Assembly: GCF_003113495.2 (NCBI RefSeq)
Contig: NZ_CP084506.1
Coordinates: 2,356,001 to 2,420,000, forward strand
Reading direction: 5' to 3'
Length of the DNA: 64,000 nucleotides
From: Edwardsiella tarda ATCC 15947 = NBRC 105688
GTDB lineage: Bacteria > Pseudomonadota > Gammaproteobacteria > Enterobacterales > Enterobacteriaceae
This document shows positions 10,042 to 21,501 of this stretch, one piece after another. The stretch's first letter is position 1; each line of letters starts with the position of its first letter. The position numbers and the translations under genes are program-made. The notes under the pieces are model-generated. The model did no database searches. It was given only the letters and a program-made list of their open reading frames with translations, and had not been told where the DNA came from.

Positions 10042-10458
10042 ATGTCAAAACCGCTTTCTGTTTGCTGGCAATACGCACGCGCCTTTGTGTTGATCTACCT
10101 GTGTCTGTTCGCCGGTAATGCACTCTCTACCCTGTTACCGATCACCATTCCCGGTAGTATCATCGGCATGTTGATCCTCTTCGCCCTGCTGGCTTCGCAG
10201 ATCATGCCCGCCAAATGGGTGAAACCCGGCTGTAGCCTGTTTATTCGTTATATGGCATTGCTATTCGTGCCGATCGGCGTCGGGGTGATGCAGTATTACG
10301 ACGTGTTATGCCGCCAGTTCGGTCCTATCGTCGTCTCCTGTGTGGTCAGTACGCTGATCATCATGGTGGTCGTGGCCTACTGTTCTCATCTGGTACATCG
10401 CGAGCGTCCTAACGATGGCAACCAACCCGCCATTCGCCCGCAGGAGAGTAAACAATGA
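10042..10458 (+). CDS. yohJ: YohJ, LrgA/CidA-type membrane protein
   Basis: A 138-residue protein of the UPF0299 (LrgA/CidA holin-like) family with four hydrophobic segments. It matches E. coli YohJ closely, for example [13 protein letters not shown] near residue 34 and [20 protein letters not shown] near 70-90. The frame is open 13 codons further upstream, but the ATG at 10042 gives the usual MSK start. Together with the downstream yohK product (LrgB type) it forms a two-gene unit whose members in other bacteria affect autolysis or pyruvate transport; the role here is not shown. It overlaps yohK by 4 bp (ATGA). Confidence 0.93.
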   Translation: MSKPLSVCWQYARAFVLIYLCLFAGNALSTLLPITIPGSIIGMLILFALLASQIMPAKWVKPGCSLFIRYMALLFVPIGVGVMQYYDVLCRQFGPIVVSCVVSTLIIMVVVAYCSHLVHRERPNDGNQPAIRPQESKQ

Positions 10459-11144
10459 TCAATATCTGGTGGTCGTTACCGTTAACCCTGGCGGTCTTCT
10501 TCGGCGCCCGTCGTCTGGCTCAGCGCTTGAACATGCCGTTGCTCAACCCGCTGTTGGTTTCCATGGCGGTGATCATTCCCGTGTTGCTGTTGCTGCATAT
10601 TCCGTATCACAACTACTTCGCCGGCAGTTCCGTGCTGAACAGCCTGCTGCAACCCGCGGTGGTGGCGCTTGCCTTCCCGCTGTATGAGCAACTGCACCAG
10701 ATCCGTGCTCGCTGGAAGTCCATCATCACCATCTGCTTCATCGGCAGCGCCACGGCGATGACGACCGGGACCGCGATTGCGCTGTGGCTGGGGGCGACAC
10801 CGGAAATCGCCGCCTCGGTTCTACCGAAGTCAGTCACGACGCCGATCGCCATGGCGGTCTCCCAGTCGATCCACGGTATCCCGGCCATCAGCGCCGTCTG
10901 TGTAATCTTTGTCGGGATCCTCGGGGCGGTCTTTGGCCATACCCTGCTGAATGCGATGAAGATCCGCACCAAGGCATCACGTGGCCTCGCGATGGGGACC
11001 GCCTCCCACGCCTTAGGGACCGCGCGCTGTGCCGAGGTGGATTACCAAGAGGGGGCGTTCAGCTCGCTGGCACTGGTGATCTGCGGCATCATCACCTCGC
11101 TGCTGGCGCCGTTTCTCTTCCCCATCCTGCTACGCCTTTTCTGA
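10455..11144 (+). CDS. yohK: YohK, LrgB-type membrane protein
   Basis: A 229-residue LrgB family inner-membrane protein, partner of YohJ. Conserved parts are [16 protein letters not shown] ([15 protein letters not shown] near residues 124-138), and the glycine-rich [16 protein letters not shown] near 178-193. About seven hydrophobic helices are seen. Translation is coupled to yohJ through an ATGA overlap. A GC-rich hairpin follows the stop codon, then the cdd promoter. Confidence 0.93.
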   Translation: MINIWWSLPLTLAVFFGARRLAQRLNMPLLNPLLVSMAVIIPVLLLLHIPYHNYFAGSSVLNSLLQPAVVALAFPLYEQLHQIRARWKSIITICFIGSATAMTTGTAIALWLGATPEIAASVLPKSVTTPIAMAVSQSIHGIPAISAVCVIFVGILGAVFGHTLLNAMKIRTKASRGLAMGTASHALGTARCAEVDYQEGAFSSLALVICGIITSLLAPFLFPILLRLF

Positions 11145-11159
11145 GAGAATTTTCACAGT

Positions 11160-11183
11160 GGAGTGCGCCATCTGGCGTACTCC
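11160..11183 (+). terminator. Hairpin after yohK
   Basis: GGAGTGCGCCA (11160-11170) pairs with TGGCGTACTCC (11173-11183), with one G-T pair. The T-run is poor, so this may be a weak terminator or an mRNA-stabilising structure rather than a full stop. Confidence 0.45.
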
Positions 11184-11264
11184 ATCTGATTATTGTGTAC
11201 AAACAAGCGCAAAATGGTGAAATAGCTCTCTCATTCACCGCTCGAATTACAGAAATTACACTCA

Positions 11265-11310
11265 AAAAGTGATAATTGTCACAAATATAACTCTGGCGCT
11301 TACCTACAAT
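11265..11310 (+). promoter_or_regulatory. Predicted CRP-dependent promoter of cdd
   Basis: AGTGA, six bases, TCACA (11268-11283) fits the CRP consensus in nine of ten core positions. A -10 element TACAAT is at 11305-11310. With a start point near 11317 the CRP site would be centred about 41.5 bp upstream, the class II position. In E. coli cdd is controlled by CRP and CytR, which agrees. No CytR site was assigned. Confidence 0.7.
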
Positions 11311-11340
11311 AGCCTCCCGTAACTCACAAGAGGCCTTCCC

Positions 11341-12228
11341 ATGCACGCACGCTTTGCCGCTGCATTTAGCCAGTTGCCTGGCGAACTTCAAGCGGCGCTC
11401 ACCCCCATTATGGCGTCGGATGATTTCCACGCCGTAATCACCGCCGCCCAGGTGGATGCCATTTGTCATGCCTGCCAGTTGGATCGTCAGGCGTTGAGTT
11501 TTGCACTGCTGCCGCTGGCCGCTGCCTGCGCCCTGACGCCGATCTCTCATTTCCAGGTAGGGGCCATCGTCCAAGGGAGCAGCGGTAACCTCTACTTCGG
11601 CGCCAATATGGAGTTCGCCGGTGCGCCGATGCAACAGACGATCCACGCCGAGCAGTGTGCGATCACCCATGCCTGGCTGCGCGGTGAGCGCGCGCTGGCT
11701 TCGATCACCGTGAATTGCACCCCCTGCGGCCACTGTCGTCAGTTTATGAATGAATTGAACAGTGGAACACAACTGCCGATCCACCTGCCGGGACGTCAAG
11801 CCGCCACCCTGGGGGATTATCTCCCAGACGCCTTTGGCCCGCGTGACTTGCAGATTAAGACTCTGCTGCTCGACCATGTCCATCACGGTCTGACGCTCGC
11901 CCACGCTGACGATGATCCGCTGCTGCTGGCGGCGTTAGCCGCGGCTAACGCCAGCCATGCACCCTATAGCCAGGCTTACAGCGGTGTCGCCCTGGAAACG
12001 GCGCACGCCATCTATGCCGGACGCTATGCGGAGAATGCCGCCTTTAACCCGAGTCTGCCTCCTTTGCAGGCGGCCTTGGTCCTGTTGAACATGGCCGGGG
12101 AGCCCACCTCGGCGATCCGGCGCGCCGCCCTGGTAGAAAGCCAGAGCGCCGTCCTCTCGCAACAGGCGGCGACACAGGCGACCTTGCAGGCGCTCGGCTG
12201 CACTCACCTGAACTATCAGACGATCTAA
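11341..12228 (+). CDS. cdd: Cytidine deaminase
   Basis: A 295-residue dimeric-type cytidine/deoxycytidine deaminase that converts (deoxy)cytidine to (deoxy)uridine in pyrimidine salvage. The zinc and catalytic residues are at the E. coli positions: H102 and E104 in IHAEQC, and C129 and C132 in TPCGHC. The second, catalytically inactive deaminase-like domain covers the C-terminal half. The start is preceded by AGAGG. It is downstream of yohJK, as in E. coli. Confidence 0.97.
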   Translation: MHARFAAAFSQLPGELQAALTPIMASDDFHAVITAAQVDAICHACQLDRQALSFALLPLAAACALTPISHFQVGAIVQGSSGNLYFGANMEFAGAPMQQTIHAEQCAITHAWLRGERALASITVNCTPCGHCRQFMNELNSGTQLPIHLPGRQAATLGDYLPDAFGPRDLQIKTLLLDHVHHGLTLAHADDDPLLLAALAAANASHAPYSQAYSGVALETAHAIYAGRYAENAAFNPSLPPLQAALVLLNMAGEPTSAIRRAALVESQSAVLSQQAATQATLQALGCTHLNYQTI

Positions 12229-12264
12229 TCCTCTCCCGGCATAGGTTCCCCTTAGGGCCCTATG

Positions 12265-12336
12265 CCGCTATCCGCTATCCGCTATCCGCTATCCGCTATC
12301 CGCTATCCGCTATCCGCTATCCGCTATCCGCTATCC
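12265..12336. repeat. Heptanucleotide tandem repeat, about 10 copies
   Basis: The 7-bp unit CCGCTAT is repeated without error for 72 bp (10 full copies and two more bases) in the gap between cdd and maeA. The unit is not a multiple of three and lies outside genes. It resembles in form the 8-copy repeat at 55474-55529. Confidence 0.97.
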
Positions 12337-12458
12337 AACCAGATTGTTACAAAACATATAATATGTGAATACTTTTGATAACAAACATTGAACAGAGATT
12401 AACTCTCTTTTAGGATCGGTGGGGTAGTCTTCAATCCCGTTAACATAAGAGCGTACTT

Positions 12459-14156
12459 ATGGATCTGGAACACGAGAGTAAACGTCCGCTGTATATCCCC
12501 TATGCCGGCCCCATCCTGCTGGAGTTTCCCTTGTTGAATAAGGGCAGCGCCTTTAGTGAAGAAGAACGTAACACCTTTAACTTAAACGGCCTGCTGCCCG
12601 AGGCCATCGAAACGATCGAAGAGCAGGTCGAGCGCGCCTATCGCCAGTTCTGTGATATCCAAAGCGACACCGCCAAACATATCTATCTGCGCAACATTCA
12701 AGACACCAACGAAACCCTATTCTATCGCCTGCTACGCGCTCATCTCAGCGAGATGATGCCCATCATCTACACGCCGACGGTCGGTGAGGCCTGCGAGCAC
12801 TTCTCCGATATCTATCGGCGTGCGCGCGGACTGTTTATCGCCTACCCTAACCGCGATCGCATCGATGACATGCTACAAAATGCCACCAAACAAAACGTCA
12901 AGGTCATCGTGGTTACCGATGGCGAGCGTATTCTCGGTTTGGGCGATCAGGGGATCGGTGGCATGGGGATCCCCATCGGTAAACTGTCGCTGTATACCGC
13001 CTGTGGCGGGATCAGCCCGGCCTATACGTTGCCGGTCGTTCTGGATGTCGGGACCAACAACCCTCAGCGCCTTAACGATCCGCTGTATATGGGCTGGCGT
13101 CATCCGCGCATCACCGGCGACGAGTACAACGCGTTCGTCGAGGAGTTTATCCAAGCGGTCAAGCGCCGCTGGCCGGAGGTCCTGCTCCAGTTCGAAGACT
13201 TCGCGCAGAAGAACGCGATGCCGCTGCTCAGCCGTTATCGCGACCAACTGTGCTGTTTTAATGATGATATCCAAGGCACTGCCGCCGTCACCCTCGGCAG
13301 CCTGATCGCCGCCAGCCATGCCGCCGGCAGCCGTCTGCGTGACCAGACCATCACCTTCCTCGGTGCCGGCTCGGCCGGTTGTGGCATCGCCGAGCAGATC
13401 ATCGCCCAAATGGTGGCGGAGGGATTAAGCGATGAGGAGGCGCGTGCGCGCATCTTTATGGTCGATCGCTTCGGACTCTTGACGGACCGCCTGCCGAATC
13501 TGCTCGACTTCCAGAGCCGCCTCGTACAAAAACAGCAAGCCTTAGCCAGCTGGCAGACGGAAAACGAGGGGATCTCCCTACTGGATGTGGTGCGCAACGC
13601 GCATCCCACGGTGTTGATCGGCGTCTCCGGCCAGCCGGGACTCTTCAGCGAAGCGATCATTCGCGAAATGCACAGCCACTGCGCCCGACCGATCGTGATG
13701 CCGCTCTCGAACCCGACATCACGCGTCGAAGCGCGCCCGGAAGATATCATCGCCTGGACTGACGGCGCCGCACTGGTCGCCACCGGCAGCCCCTTCGAGG
13801 CGGTCAACTACCAGGGGCAAAGCTACCCTATCGCCCAATGCAATAACGCCTATATCTTCCCGGGCATCGGCCTCGGCGTCTTGGCAAGCGGCGCGAAACG
13901 AGTCACCGATGGCATGCTGATGGCCGCGAGCCGCGCTCTGGCGGAAAGCTCCCCGCTGGCACGCGACGGTCATGGACCGCTACTCCCGGATCTGAAGGAT
14001 ATCCAACAGGTCTCGCGCGACATCGCCTTCCAGGTCGCCAAAGCCGCCCAGTTGCACGGCGTCGCCGTGCTCACCTCCGACGAGGCGCTGCTACAAGCCA
14101 TCGAGCAAAACTTCTGGTTACCGCAATACCGCAGCTACAAACGCACCTCCTTCTGA
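12459..14156 (+). CDS. maeA: NAD-dependent malic enzyme
   Basis: A 565-residue malic enzyme, the same length as E. coli MaeA (SfcA). It decarboxylates malate to pyruvate with NAD+ as the usual cofactor. The substrate motif [11 protein letters not shown] is near residues 102-112, the malic-enzyme signature [11 protein letters not shown] near 267-277, and the Rossmann motif GAGSAGCG near 306-313. Lys and Asp catalytic positions lie within well-conserved stretches. A second, NADP-type malic enzyme (maeB) is in the same window at 52-54 kb. Confidence 0.96.
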   Translation: MDLEHESKRPLYIPYAGPILLEFPLLNKGSAFSEEERNTFNLNGLLPEAIETIEEQVERAYRQFCDIQSDTAKHIYLRNIQDTNETLFYRLLRAHLSEMMPIIYTPTVGEACEHFSDIYRRARGLFIAYPNRDRIDDMLQNATKQNVKVIVVTDGERILGLGDQGIGGMGIPIGKLSLYTACGGISPAYTLPVVLDVGTNNPQRLNDPLYMGWRHPRITGDEYNAFVEEFIQAVKRRWPEVLLQFEDFAQKNAMPLLSRYRDQLCCFNDDIQGTAAVTLGSLIAASHAAGSRLRDQTITFLGAGSAGCGIAEQIIAQMVAEGLSDEEARARIFMVDRFGLLTDRLPNLLDFQSRLVQKQQALASWQTENEGISLLDVVRNAHPTVLIGVSGQPGLFSEAIIREMHSHCARPIVMPLSNPTSRVEARPEDIIAWTDGAALVATGSPFEAVNYQGQSYPIAQCNNAYIFPGIGLGVLASGAKRVTDGMLMAASRALAESSPLARDGHGPLLPDLKDIQQVSRDIAFQVAKAAQLHGVAVLTSDEALLQAIEQNFWLPQYRSYKRTSF

Positions 14157-14270
14157 TACAGCCGATCGACGCCGGGTCGTAATGACCCGGCGGTAGCCGC
14201 CTGAGCAAATAAGCGTCATCCGCCCAGCGAGCGCGCCATATGGCTTGCGTCCCGCCAAGGTGTACAGTAG

Positions 14271-15101
<831 letters not shown>

Positions 15102-15147
15102 GCGCTCAACAGACAGGCTCGGTGCTCATCAACGCCGACGGCGGGCA

Positions 15148-17328
15148 CTAACTGGCCTGCGCCAACGGGCGCGGCTCACCCAACAGGAAGCCCTGCAGGT
15201 ACTGAACCCCCAGGCTGCATAACACCTCCATCTGCTCGCGCGACTCCACATACTCGGCCACCACCTGCAGCTGTTTTTCTCGCGCAATGTCACAGATTGA
15301 TTTGATGATCAACCGATCCAGCGAGTTGCTGACGATATCTTTGACAAACATGCCATCGATCTTCACCACATCCGCATGCAAATGCTTCAAGCGTTGATAG
15401 TTGGAGAGGCCAGTACCGAAGTCATCGATGGCAATCTTAAAGTTATAGGCGCGCAGGGCCCGTACCGTCTCGAGCTCCTGATTTTCATCCAGCAGATACT
15501 GCTGCTCGGTGATCTCGAAGATCACCGCCTCCGCGCGTACCTGATAGCGCTCGAAGAGCGCGATGATCTGTGCCGCTACGTCCTGTTGCATCAGGGTCGA
15601 TGGCATCAGATTCACCGAAAAACAGGTTGAGGAGCTGTCTAACCTGGCCCGGCGAATATGCCGCAGGACATTCTCGATGATCAGCAGATCGAATTGGGCA
15701 CAGAGATTGAATGCCGTGATAAAAGGAATGAATTTCCCCGGCAAGACCAGCTGCCCACCGTCCTGTAGACGGGCCAGGATCTCGTAATAACACTTACCGC
15801 CACGGTGTACGATCGGCTGGGCATACAGCAACAGGGTATTCTCCTGTAACGCCTGGGTGATCTTTTGCAGCCAAAAAACCTGCTCGTTGACGGCCAGACT
15901 CACCGCCTCCTCCTGGCCGAGCAACGGCATGATGCGATGCTCCCGGCAAGCGCGCTCAGCCAGGTAGCTCAGCTGCCCGAGGCGGGCATTCAATGCATGG
16001 CTGCGTGCATCGAATGCGGCATAGGCCACGCCATACTGTAGCGTCACCGGTTGCTGCTGCCAGCGTAACGGCTGGCGCAACAGTCGCGCATGCAAGGCGT
16101 CGATACGGGCTGATTCGGTATCGGGCTGCAGATAAACCAAGAGTTCCGCCCCCTGCAACTGATAGACCCGTTCGTCAGGCAGCAGTAGCGGCTCCAAAAA
16201 GGTCGCCAACTGGCTCTTGGTCAACGCGCGCATCGTCATGCCATGACAACGTCCGAGCAACTCCAGGTTGCCTAGATGCAGCAAACACAGCGTACCGTTC
16301 GGGCGTCGTTGTAGGTGGAGATTTAACGCACAGAGTGTCGGCAACGCGGGCGGAAGCGCACGGTCCGCCCAACGCGGCTGAAAGCGCCGCATGCGCCGGT
16401 TTTTCTTAATCACCAACAGGGTGAAGAGCAACGAGACACTGAAGGCAATCAACGACGAGGACAAGAAAGCCAACTGATAGTGACGATTACTCTGCCAGAT
16501 AAAGTGCTGGCTAGTGGCAAACAGCAACGCGACACTCAGCGCCCAGAGTAGCCACAACGCCCGATCGCTAAAATGGAATGCCGCCAAGGTAAACAGGATA
16601 AAGAGTAACGGAGTCAGGTAACTCACATTAATGTGGAGCGCACCGGGAAAGCAGAGTGCGCCCATTAGCGCGAGGTAAAGCGACAGCAACAGCAGGGCGC
16701 GAGGCCGGCCATGGTGCGTCTGTAGTGCCCGCCGGCACTCCTCGCCGAAGGCGCGCCGGTAACACGGACTCAGGGCGAGACGTAACAGCATATAGCTGGC
16801 GGGCGTCAGCACCAGGCCGCTCAGCACCATCCCCTCCAGAGAGAGCAAGATGGTAGGCAGTTGAAGTGGCGCGGCAGGCGCCAAGGCGGGCAAGACATCG
16901 GCACTCAGCATCAGAGCGCCGCTAATCAAGGGTGCGAACAGCCCGATACCCAGCAGGCGCACGACCATGCCCCGAGCGGACAGACGATGCATATCGCAAC
17001 GCCAACGCGTACCTTGCCAACGCTGACTCAGCGTCAAGAATACCCACAACGGCAGCAATAACGCTAGGCACTGGATCAGGATCGCGTCCCAGGGAAGCGA
17101 AGAGGACAACCAGGAATAGAGTGGTAAGGATAACGCCAACGTCAATAATGCCCGCTGAGCAAACAACAGCGACAAGGCCGCGGTCAAGGCTAGCGGGAAA
17201 TAGAGCAGATAGCACGGCTCGCCATTAACCTGCGCCAAAGGGGAAAGCCACCCAGCCAACGGCAGTAGTAACAGGCTTAATAAGCCAGGTAGCGCATATT
17301 TTCCCCCAGAGAGGGCGATTCTTTTCAT
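15148..17328 (-). CDS. pdeA: YfgF/PdeA-like cyclic-di-GMP phosphodiesterase
   Basis: A 726-residue membrane protein. The N-terminal half (to about residue 310) is made of many hydrophobic helices in a MASE1-like sensor. A degenerate GGDEF-like region lacking the GGDEF motif follows, then a C-terminal EAL domain at about 475-720. The domain has EILAR in place of EALAR, and keeps FEITE, IDDFGTG, KIDG and the late QGFLLG motif, so phosphodiesterase activity is plausible. The whole layout matches E. coli YfgF (PdeA, 747 residues), which has a similar EIL motif. An ATG at 17328 was preferred to the in-frame GTG just before it. It is a lone gene, converging on sanA. Confidence 0.83.
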   Translation of the reverse strand: MKRIALSGGKYALPGLLSLLLLPLAGWLSPLAQVNGEPCYLLYFPLALTAALSLLFAQRALLTLALSLPLYSWLSSSLPWDAILIQCLALLLPLWVFLTLSQRWQGTRWRCDMHRLSARGMVVRLLGIGLFAPLISGALMLSADVLPALAPAAPLQLPTILLSLEGMVLSGLVLTPASYMLLRLALSPCYRRAFGEECRRALQTHHGRPRALLLLSLYLALMGALCFPGALHINVSYLTPLLFILFTLAAFHFSDRALWLLWALSVALLFATSQHFIWQSNRHYQLAFLSSSLIAFSVSLLFTLLVIKKNRRMRRFQPRWADRALPPALPTLCALNLHLQRRPNGTLCLLHLGNLELLGRCHGMTMRALTKSQLATFLEPLLLPDERVYQLQGAELLVYLQPDTESARIDALHARLLRQPLRWQQQPVTLQYGVAYAAFDARSHALNARLGQLSYLAERACREHRIMPLLGQEEAVSLAVNEQVFWLQKITQALQENTLLLYAQPIVHRGGKCYYEILARLQDGGQLVLPGKFIPFITAFNLCAQFDLLIIENVLRHIRRARLDSSSTCFSVNLMPSTLMQQDVAAQIIALFERYQVRAEAVIFEITEQQYLLDENQELETVRALRAYNFKIAIDDFGTGLSNYQRLKHLHADVVKIDGMFVKDIVSNSLDRLIIKSICDIAREKQLQVVAEYVESREQMEVLCSLGVQYLQGFLLGEPRPLAQAS

Positions 17329-17968
17329 CACCTAGACCGACATCCCAAAAACCGAGCCAAACGGATAATGCCGTACCCGCCGCGGTAATCATCCCGATTT
17401 CCCTTGTCTCTCCCTGTCGTACTTTCTATTTTCTTTCTTGCGACGACATCTGGCGACATCATGCTATTTCTGGTGCGGCAGCATGCACGAACAAAGCAGC
17501 CGATCCTCACGCTATCCCGCCAGGCGCGATACGACAAAATAATCAGTCCGTGTCGCGGCCACCCGCCATCACGCATGAGCAGCAATAGGATTTCTCTTAT
17601 AAAAATAACTATAAGGACGGTAGCATCCGGCGATAAAATTATTTTTAATCTTTAAAATCAATTTGATGCGTATAATGATAGTACGCGATGAAGCAATGAT
17701 TTTGGCAAGCGAGCAAGTCTCATCAGGTCGATAAACGAAACGAATAATTAAAAAATTAAAATCGCCAGATAGATCCTACGGATAGATAAAAATAAACCCA
17801 TCTTTTTTAATAGTGATGCGAGAATAGGTCAAGCGCAATAACGAAATTGATAATTACAGCTTTGAGAATATACTCGCCAGAATGTCATGCGGGCGCCTCA
17901 TTGACATGCCTAACGCTATGGAGGCGCCACGCCGCTGGTGCACGAGTGACAGCGCGCGGCACCGTTCA
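17329..17968. other. Long intergenic region upstream of the EAL gene
   Basis: About 640 bp with no convincing gene. The middle part (17580-17880) is clearly richer in A and T than the surroundings and should hold the promoter of the leftward EAL gene. Short open frames on both strands have no good ribosome sites or recognisable products. Confidence 0.5.
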
Positions 17969-19138
17969 TCAGCGGAGAGTCGCGCTCGTCAAGCGACGCC
18001 ACAGCCACTCCATCGGCCCCTGACGAAAACGACGCAACCAGAGCCAAGAGAAGAGTAAACAACCGCCCCATACTCCGGGCACCCATAACAACAGGGCGGC
18101 GCGCCCAGCCTGATTAAATAACCCTAACCGATAGAACAACGTGGTACAGATCAAGGTCTGCAGCAGATAGTTACTGAGCGCCATACGTCCTACCCGCTCC
18201 AAGGCACGAGTCAGGCGCCAACCCGCCAAGCGTGACCAATAGGCATAAATCAGCGCGACATACCCTAGCATCATCAGTGGCGCCGCCAATTCCCCCGGCA
18301 GCTGCAAGAGATAGCCACACCAGCGATATGCCCATTGAAGATGCCACTGTAATAGGCTCGTCGGTAGCTGAATCGCCACACCCAGCAAGAGCAGCGCCAC
18401 GCCGACACGACGGTAGTGGGTCGAGGGAAAGCGCCCTCTCAGCCAACCGCTGCGCATCAACGCTGCGCCCAGCGCCATCAAGCCCGCCAACTGCCAGCCA
18501 TATTGCACCGCCAACGCCAACAGGTTGTCCGCCAAGAGATCGCCACGGTTACGCCAAGCCGCCCACCCTCCCTCCAGCTTCCAATAGGTTTCATACTGGA
18601 TCTCGGCATAGCTCATATGCCAGAAGGCGTGCGGTTCACTCTTGGCTAGCAGTGCCAGCAACAGCAACATCCCCAAGCCAATGGCATACAGCGTCACACC
18701 ACTATTAAATAGCGTGCGTACTGAACCGGCGTCACGGATCATCCGCCAGCTCACCAGGCCGATCAGCCCATAAGCCAGCAGGATATCGCCATCCCACAGC
18801 ACTAGTGTATGTACCAGGCCGAACAACACCAGCCACCCCAAGCGGGTCTGGATCCAGATGGCGCCACGCGGCAGCAACATCTCCAAACCGGCACCGAAGA
18901 GTAAGGCAAACAGGGCGAGAAACTTCCCTTGCACCAACAGGCTACTCAGCAACCACGCGACCTGATCCCCTGCCGAGGGCATCCCCTGATAGGCCGGATT
19001 GAGGTAAGCCGCCTTCGGCAGGGCAAAGCCCACAATATTCATCAACAAAATCCCCAACAACGCCAGGCCGCGTAAGGCGTCCAAGGTCGCAATACGGGGT
19101 GCTGTCGTCCGCACATCGTCGTGCATGGTGTCGCTCAT
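17969..19138 (-). CDS. yeiB: YeiB, DUF418 membrane protein
   Basis: A 389-residue polytopic membrane protein matching E. coli YeiB (385 residues). It has the RIATLDALRGLALLGILLMNI start typical in sense of this acyltransferase-like family (seen from residue 13 on), and a DUF418 region in the C-terminal half (WRLTRALERVGRMALSNYLLQ is the hallmark, near residues 310-330). The open frame extends 72 codons upstream, but that part overlaps the folE terminator and folE's end, so the ATG at 19138 is taken. It follows folE in the same direction, as in E. coli. Function unknown. Confidence 0.92.
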   Translation of the reverse strand: MSDTMHDDVRTTAPRIATLDALRGLALLGILLMNIVGFALPKAAYLNPAYQGMPSAGDQVAWLLSSLLVQGKFLALFALLFGAGLEMLLPRGAIWIQTRLGWLVLFGLVHTLVLWDGDILLAYGLIGLVSWRMIRDAGSVRTLFNSGVTLYAIGLGMLLLLALLAKSEPHAFWHMSYAEIQYETYWKLEGGWAAWRNRGDLLADNLLALAVQYGWQLAGLMALGAALMRSGWLRGRFPSTHYRRVGVALLLLGVAIQLPTSLLQWHLQWAYRWCGYLLQLPGELAAPLMMLGYVALIYAYWSRLAGWRLTRALERVGRMALSNYLLQTLICTTLFYRLGLFNQAGRAALLLWVPGVWGGCLLFSWLWLRRFRQGPMEWLWRRLTSATLR

Positions 19139-19156
19139 GGCGATTCCTCGTGCAGT

Positions 19157-19187
19157 AAAAACAAAAACGCCGGCGAAAGGCCGGCGT
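19157..19187 (-). terminator. Terminator after folE
   Basis: ACGCCGGC (19167-19174) and GCCGGCGT (19180-19187) form a stem followed, on the minus strand, by a T-rich stretch. It lies between folE and yeiB and may only partly block read-through to yeiB. Confidence 0.75.
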
Positions 19188-19214
19188 CTGCGGTGGGTGC
19201 GACGAATCGCCGTA

Positions 19215-19877
19215 TCAGGCGTGGTGGCGTACCGCCCGCAAAAACTCCTGGCGGGTATTCTGACTGGTTTTAAACAGACCGCCAAGTGAAGTGGTGGTGG
19301 TCGCGCTGGTCGCATCACGCACGCCACGCGCCTTGACGCAATAGTGTACGGCATCGATGGAGACGGCGACGTTCTTCGTCCCCAACAGAGTCTGCAAGGC
19401 CACCAAGATCTGTTGCGTCAGCCGCTCTTGCACCTGCGGACGTTGCGCAAAGAAGCGGACAATACGGTTGATCTTCGACAGGCCAATCACCCCCTCTTTC
19501 GGGATATAGGCGACCGTTGCCTTACCGTCGATGGTGACGAAATGGTGTTCACAAGTGCTTGTCAGCGTAATATCGCGCACCGTCACCATCTCATCCACAT
19601 GCATCTTGTTCTCGATGATGGTGATTTTGGGAAAGTTGGCATAATCCAACCCGGAAAAAATCTCATCCACATACATCTTGGCGATGCGCTGTGGTGTCTC
19701 CGCCAGACTGTCATCCGACAGATCCAGATTCAACAGCTTCATCACCTCGGTCATGTGGGCCTCGATCTGTGTCTTACGCGTATCGCGTGCCAACAGTTCG
19801 CCACGCAGCGGCGTCTCCAACCCACGCGCCACTAACGCTTCATGTACCAATGCAGCTTCTTTACTCAGCGATGACAT
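19215..19877 (-). CDS. folE: GTP cyclohydrolase I
   Basis: A 220-residue enzyme that converts GTP to 7,8-dihydroneopterin triphosphate, the first step of folate synthesis. Zinc ligands are seen at C109 and H112 (TSTCEHHF) and C180 (VHYCVKARG). Conserved TPQRIAKMY lies at 61-69 and [20 protein letters not shown] near 132-151. Length equals that of E. coli FolE to within two residues. The ATG follows GGGGAGAG. Confidence 0.97.
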   Translation of the reverse strand: MSSLSKEAALVHEALVARGLETPLRGELLARDTRKTQIEAHMTEVMKLLNLDLSDDSLAETPQRIAKMYVDEIFSGLDYANFPKITIIENKMHVDEMVTVRDITLTSTCEHHFVTIDGKATVAYIPKEGVIGLSKINRIVRFFAQRPQVQERLTQQILVALQTLLGTKNVAVSIDAVHYCVKARGVRDATSATTTTSLGGLFKTSQNTRQEFLRAVRHHA

Positions 19878-20261
19878 TACTTCTCTCCCCAGTACCCCTT
19901 ATATCCGCCGTGGATATGATACAGATCACGGCAGTGATTTGTCTCTCACTGTAGTGGAGTGCGGCGGCTTAATCCAGTACCGCTCGGCGCCGTGAGGCGA
20001 GAAAGGGACCGTGCGTAATACCACATCGTTTTTATGCCTATCCGCCAGGCCGCGCCATACGGGCTTTGTTTGTCACCACTCTCGCCTAAATGTCGCTGCC
20101 GCCTATCACAGAAATCTGCCATCTCATCGTCATCCCCTGCTCCGGCGCCTGGCGCCAAACGCGCGCCGCCGCATTCTCCCCCCGGCGATAATCTGCCATA
20201 ATGAGCCGCACCACTTCCTTCATCACTCGCACCCGCGCGGGTGGTCACTTCGGAGATTACG
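19878..20261. other. Divergent promoter region between folE and moeA
   Basis: About 380 bp without a supported gene. It must hold the promoters of the leftward folE and rightward moeAB. I could not assign a regulator site with confidence. Confidence 0.45.
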
Positions 20262-21500
20262 ATGGATTGTTCTACCCCCCCGGATCTGCTTTCCCTGCAA
20301 CAGGCGCTGGAGCGACTGCTGAGCGCCGCCCAGCCGATCAGTGAGAGCGAAGACGTCGCCTTAGCCGAGGCCGTCGGGCGTATCAGCGCACAGCCGATCG
20401 TCTCGCCCCTCAACGTGCCCCCCTTCGCCAATTCGGCGATGGATGGTTATGCCGTACGTCTGGCCGACCTGCACAGCGCTCAGCCACTGCCTATCGCCGG
20501 CAAGGCCTTCGCGGGCCAACCGTTCCAGGGGGAGTGGCCGGTGCATAGCGTCATCCGCATCATGACCGGCGCCGCCGTCCCCGCTGGCTGCGAAGCGGTG
20601 ATCATGCAAGAACAGGCACAGGTCGATGCCCAGGGGGTTCGCTTCACCCATCCCGTACAGGCGGGGCAGAATATTCGCCTACCTGGCGAAGATATCCAGC
20701 AGGGCGCCATGGTGCTGGATCGTGGCGTACGCCTGGGTGGCGCCGAGCTACCGCTGTTAGCCTCACTCGGGATCGCCCACGTCCCGGTGATGCGCCGGCT
20801 ACGCGTCGCCCTGTTTTCTACCGGCGATGAGCTCCAGCCGATCGGCGCCCCGTTGAGCGCCGGCCAAATCTATGACACTAACCGCTTCGCCGTCAGCCTG
20901 ATGCTGGCGCAAATGGGGTGTGAAATCATCGATCTGGGGATCGTACGTGACGATCCTCAGGCCTTGCGTGCCGCCTTCCAACAAGCCGACCAACAGGCCG
21001 ATCTGGTGATCAGCAGCGGTGGCGTCTCCGTCGGTGAGGCGGACTTCACCAAGCAGATCCTCGACGAGGTCGGTAGCATCAACTTCTGGCGGCTGGCGAT
21101 GAAACCGGGCAAGCCCTTCGCCTTTGGCCGCCTACGCCAGGCCTGGTTTTGCGGTCTGCCGGGTAACCCCGTCTCCGCCTGCGTCACCTTCTATCAATTG
21201 GTGCAGCCGCTGCTCGCGCGCCTCGCCGGTCACACGCATTGGCAGGCTCCCGCACGCCTGAGGGCCCGCACGCTCAGCGATCTGAAGAAGGCACCGGGAC
21301 GGCTCGACTTTCAACGCGGTATCGTCAGCCGCAATGCCCAAGGCGAGCTCGAAGTGCGGAGCACCGGCCACCAAGGCTCACACGTCTTCAGCTCTTTCGC
21401 CGCCGGTAACGCGTTTATCGTGTTGGAGCGCGAACGGGGAGCCGTCGCCGCTGGCGAATGGGTCGAGGTCGAGCTATTCAATTCGCTATTGAGGAGCTGA
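20262..21500 (+). CDS. moeA: Molybdopterin molybdenumtransferase MoeA
   Basis: A 412-residue enzyme that inserts molybdate into adenylylated molybdopterin, the last step of molybdenum cofactor synthesis. Conserved motifs include [11 protein letters not shown] near residue 55, RIMTGA near 100, the MoCF signature [12 protein letters not shown] near 255-266, and [12 protein letters not shown] near 295-306. The ATG at 20262 sits seven bases after GGAG; an in-frame GTG at 20241 is less likely. moeB follows after one base, so the two form an operon. Nap encoded in this window needs this cofactor. Confidence 0.97.
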   Translation: MDCSTPPDLLSLQQALERLLSAAQPISESEDVALAEAVGRISAQPIVSPLNVPPFANSAMDGYAVRLADLHSAQPLPIAGKAFAGQPFQGEWPVHSVIRIMTGAAVPAGCEAVIMQEQAQVDAQGVRFTHPVQAGQNIRLPGEDIQQGAMVLDRGVRLGGAELPLLASLGIAHVPVMRRLRVALFSTGDELQPIGAPLSAGQIYDTNRFAVSLMLAQMGCEIIDLGIVRDDPQALRAAFQQADQQADLVISSGGVSVGEADFTKQILDEVGSINFWRLAMKPGKPFAFGRLRQAWFCGLPGNPVSACVTFYQLVQPLLARLAGHTHWQAPARLRARTLSDLKKAPGRLDFQRGIVSRNAQGELEVRSTGHQGSHVFSSFAAGNAFIVLERERGAVAAGEWVEVELFNSLLRS

Positions 21501-21501
21501 G

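Noticed and set aside
10415..10687. Alternate-frame protein across yohJ-yohK
   Set aside because: It is a shadow of two well-conserved coupled genes.
12265..12336. Tandem heptamers as a CRISPR array
   Set aside because: The unit is only 7 bp, with no spacers and no cas genes nearby.
17328..17655. Small frames in the gap before the EAL gene
   Set aside because: No plausible ribosome site or recognisable product; codon use unlike the neighbours.
19139..19354. N-terminal extension of yeiB
   Set aside because: The extra 72 residues overlap the folE terminator and folE itself and look unlike any YeiB; the ATG at 19138 fits the family.
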